From positions 1 to 7,611 of the forward strand of contig CAZVWS010000072.1 in NCBI GenBank assembly GCA_964631255.1: a stretch of 7,611 bases of DNA. Reading direction: 5' to 3'. Position 1 is the first letter of the stretch. Every line of letters starts with the position of its first letter. The notes beneath the pieces are model-generated. The model had not been told where the DNA came from. It searched no databases and saw only the letters and a program-made list of their open reading frames with translations. Made by a program: the position numbers and the translations under genes. Positions 5,625-7,611 of this stretch are shown here, piece after piece. Source of the stretch: JBGZFC01 sp964631255. Lineage in GTDB: Bacteria > Bacteroidota > Bacteroidia > Bacteroidales > Dysgonomonadaceae.

Positions 5625-6551
5625 CTATTGTCGAATGGATTTGCAATCGCGACTTTCCGAAAAACTTACTTGTTCCAATGGAAAAAAATCAGTCAGTTTA
5701 TTATTTCGGTAGAGCGGAACAATATACTTTAATCCGTTGTTATTTAGTGCTTTTATGTTTGATTTGCTGTAAAAACCCTTATCTGCAATAAAAACAACGT
5801 TGTCTGTTTTCATCTCCTCTAAGCAAAGCTTCATTGAGCTGACGTCGTTAATGCCCCCATTTATCAGTCGATAATAAACAGGTTGTTTAAATTCGCAGAC
5901 AAACATATACATAATGCGGATTTGCTCGTCAAAATTTCTATCGGGATTATATCCCGGAGCATTGATGTGCAAATGATTCGATGTTGTAGTTGCATGGGTG
6001 GAATCTATCATCACAAACTCCTGTGTCAGACTTTTGGGGTCTCCGAAGATACGTGATTTCATCCAGTCTAAAATCAACCGGCGATTTTCCCCGATGTGCC
6101 TTAACGTTTCTGTTATTATTTTGTCGGTCAATGCGTTTTTGTACCAAAATAATGAGCAATAATCTTGGTGGTGGAGATGTTGCATTCGTTTTATCGGCGA
6201 TTCGTGAGCAAAGCGCATCATGGCAACGTAAAGCAAAACTTCCAAATCTTTGGAATTGAAAAAAGCTCTCATTCCTCGAATTTATTCATCCAAAAGTTCA
6301 CTAAACAAGCCATATACACCGAACATCTTGATATCGACCTTTGCAGGGTCAATGTCTCGTTCCGCCTGCTTTTTCAGCAGGTGTTTCTCTGATGGAATAA
6401 ATCCCTCTTTTTCTGTAATTTTTCCGAGCAGCCCTACAGTTATTTTATCAGTCCTTTTTTTCTGCTTGTTGTAGCGGTATTCCACTTGATATTTGTAATA
6501 ATGACCGCCTACTTTTTTTATTTCTGTTCTTGGTTCTTTGAATTTCTGAAC
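5625..6551 (-). pseudogene. DDE transposase remnant (IS4 superfamily, probably IS1634-like)
   Basis: Two reading frames in the same phase, 6282-6551 and 5625-6272, together encode one transposase fragment broken by an in-frame TAA at 6282-6284. The first has the N-terminal region (VGGHYYKYQVEYRYNKQKK, KEGFIPSEKHLLKKQ, GVYGLFSELLDE). The second has the catalytic core with first Asp in FVMIDSTHAT and second Asp in VFIADKGFYS, preceded by NDVSSMKLCLEEM. The third acidic residue is missing because similarity stops near YRNNKLTDFFPLEQ; the last residues (ESRDCKSIRQ) are translated repeat DNA. Upstream a TAG at 6552-6554 also closes the frame, so the original start is lost. The family call rests on remembered motifs. 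It is not expected to be active. Confidence 0.75.
5627..5653 (+). repeat. Imperfect 27-bp direct repeat, copy 2
   Basis: This is the second copy of ATTGTC-N4-GGATTTGCAATCGCGAC, same orientation as 5351-5377 and 276 bp apart. It covers the last codons of the transposase remnant, where similarity to transposases ends. This suggests the remnant was truncated at, or joined to, a repeat. Confidence 0.65.
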
Positions 6552-6568
6552 CTATTCCGGTAATTACA

Positions 6569-6592
6569 TAAGCCACATAATTGGGTGGCTTA
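6569..6592. repeat. Perfect 8-bp inverted repeat
   Basis: TAAGCCAC pairs with GTGGCTTA around an 8-nt loop. It lies between the transposase remnant and the A/T-rich hairpin at 6605-6636. It has no T-run on either side. It could be a leftover of the insertion sequence leader or part of a paired terminator structure. Confidence 0.45.
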
Positions 6593-6604
6593 AAGATGCG
6601 GAAG

Positions 6605-6636
6605 AAAAGTGATATAACAAACATTATATCACTTTT
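6605..6636 (-). terminator. Long perfect hairpin, probable bidirectional terminator after the T9SS gene
   Basis: AAAAGTGATATAA pairs perfectly with TTATATCACTTTT (13 bp) around the 6-nt loop CAAACA. On the minus strand it is followed by TTTTCTT and lies about 100 nt after the stop of the T9SS gene, so it can end that transcript. On the plus strand a run of nine T (6633-6641) follows, making it terminator-like in both directions. The stem is A/T-rich, so efficiency is uncertain. Confidence 0.55.
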
Positions 6637-6732
6637 TTTTTAAATTTTAGACGGGAAATAAGGCGGAGTTAGGGATTAAATGAAAGCAATCGGTTTGTGC
6701 TGTGTATGCAAGGTGTTGATTTTGTTGATATT

Positions 6733-7503
6733 TTATTTTACCACTAACTGTTGTCTATAAGTCTGCCCGTCCTTGATCACGTGCACGTAGTAGAATCCTG
6801 CGGGTACGCCCGTTAAATCCAGCTGATAACTTGACCGGTCGGTCTGTACGGTTTTCACCAGGCCGAACGAGTTCCAGAGCTGGATTCGGTACGTCGGCGA
6901 TGCCGGTAAAGAATATATTCCATCCGTGCCTTCATTTGCACTCATAGTAATAGTTACGAATGAGGCGGCTGGGTTAGGGGAAAGCTGAAAAGGGACTCTG
7001 TCGTTTATGTTTACACTAACAAACGCGGAGGTGCTGCCACAGTCACTTAATGCTGTTACGGTAAAGCTCCCTGAACCTGCTTTCCTTGGAAAGATCTCTA
7101 TTAACTCGGCGGAATGAGACAGACTAAACAGTGCTGGAGAATTATTTTCTATGTTGAATTGAGGATTTATGAAGGGAGAACCGTCAAACCTACGCGCACT
7201 GACTTGCACCATATTTTCCATTCCTATCGAAGAAAACAAGGTAAGATTCCTGCTCGTTGAAATGGATGTGGTGCCGTCATCTTCTATAATAATGGTTTTC
7301 GTATCTCCTCCCCAAACTGTTAATGGATTTATCCCTACAGTTTGATTGCCGACCTGGACAGAGGCATGAATGGAGGACGGACCGTTCGAGAGTTTTTTGA
7401 ATACAGCAGTGATGCTTCCCTGAACGGAGATTAATTGCAGGTTTCCATTGCCCGCACTCCACTGCACAGAAGCTCCCGGAGGCAGGTTTTCAAAACCATC
7501 CAT
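6733..7503 (-). CDS. C-terminal part of a T9SS-exported surface protein with type A sorting domain
   Basis: The 256 residues read from the ATG at 7503 look like the end of a larger exported protein. Residues 1-65 form an Ig/PKD-like beta domain (GASVQWSAGNGNLQLIS...ITAVFKK). A second beta-rich segment spans about 68-166. Residues 172-256 form a type A C-terminal sorting domain, with FQLSPNPA, then YRIQLWNSFG, LDLTGVPAGFYYVHV and the terminal YRQQLVVK. Such domains direct passage through the type IX secretion system and anchoring on the cell surface. The N-terminus has no signal peptide, which T9SS cargo needs, and similarity appears to begin upstream of this ATG. The gene is therefore probably truncated or frameshifted near 7504-7605. 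The specific function is unknown. Confidence 0.75.
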   Translation of the reverse strand: MDGFENLPPGASVQWSAGNGNLQLISVQGSITAVFKKLSNGPSSIHASVQVGNQTVGINPLTVWGGDTKTIIIEDDGTTSISTSRNLTLFSSIGMENMVQVSARRFDGSPFINPQFNIENNSPALFSLSHSAELIEIFPRKAGSGSFTVTALSDCGSTSAFVSVNINDRVPFQLSPNPAASFVTITMSANEGTDGIYSLPASPTYRIQLWNSFGLVKTVQTDRSSYQLDLTGVPAGFYYVHVIKDGQTYRQQLVVK

Positions 7504-7602
7504 CGTATAAGTCGCTTGGTCGCAGATGGTGGAGGGACCGGAGATGGAGGGGAACCTTGTCTTGTCCTGAAATAGGTTGACAGTTTTTTTGTAAAAAACA
7601 GG
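7504..7602 (-). pseudogene. In-frame upstream extension of the T9SS gene without a start codon
   Basis: The frame stays open from 7503 back to 7602 and encodes SISGPSTICDQATYT directly before the ATG. This is the usual beginning of the Ig-like domain in such Bacteroidales proteins (recalled). It contains no ATG, GTG or TTG and is closed by TGA at 7603-7605. Runs of seven T (7584-7590) and six A (7593-7598) are likely frameshift sites, and both other minus-strand frames are open here. Confidence 0.5.
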
Positions 7603-7611
7603 TCAAAATGT

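Larger units (their letters stand above)
6486..6732. other. Region between the transposase remnant and the T9SS gene
   Basis: Bases 6486-6551 still encode the N-terminal transposase residues in frame (KEPRTEIKKVGGHYYKYQ) but without a usable start. The remaining 180 bases hold no gene. They carry two adjacent hairpins (6569-6592 and 6605-6636). No convincing promoter or insertion-sequence end with target duplication could be recognised. Confidence 0.55.

Noticed and set aside
5351..5653. Possible CRISPR array or insertion sequence target duplication
   Set aside because: Only two imperfect copies 276 bp apart are present, with no regular spacers, and they do not bracket the transposase remnant.
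5990..6474. Plus-strand frames over the transposase remnant
   Set aside because: They are antisense to the better supported transposase frame and have no family features.

Overview
The window looks like a chromosomal segment of a Bacteroidota bacterium, most probably of the order Bacteroidales. Four things point there. Two promoters have the Bacteroidota form TTTG-N19-TAnnTTTG. The order rpsU - xer recombinase - hpf - tRNA-Thr - tRNA-Tyr is the one that in this phylum leads into tuf (recalled from the family; tuf lies outside the window). There is an S46 dipeptidyl-peptidase of the DPP11 type. There is also a type IX secretion (T9SS) C-terminal sorting domain.

Right to left on the minus strand, bases 1924 to 1 hold a translation block. 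A promoter (1894-1924) drives a long leader of about 190 nt, then rpsU (bS21), a XerC/XerD-type tyrosine recombinase and a short hibernation factor (hpf/raiA) with an unusually strong Shine-Dalgarno sequence. A second promoter with the same architecture (191-221) lies just after hpf and drives tRNA-Thr(UGU) and tRNA-Tyr(GUA), the latter cut by the window edge. The rpsU leader carries a near-perfect anti-SD complement about 180 nt before the rpsU start, with no start codon after it, and a stable hairpin near the gene. In Bacteroidota bS21 controls access to the anti-SD, so this is the most interesting regulatory signal in the window.

Bases 1966 to 5237 hold two divergent metabolic genes. One is an exported S46 peptidase with the DPP11 catalytic triad and specificity arginine (minus). 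The other is a serine-dependent glutaminase (plus). Together they suggest use of acidic dipeptides and glutamine, but there is no proof of co-regulation.

Bases 5238 to 7611 are accessory and decayed. A gene-free stretch carries a direct repeat, a long inverted repeat and CGCAAA repeats. It is followed by a truncated, stop-interrupted DDE transposase remnant (minus), two strong hairpins, and the C-terminal end of a T9SS surface protein (minus) that lacks a usable start and signal peptide.

No CRISPR array, complete mobile element or clearly new multi-gene system is visible.
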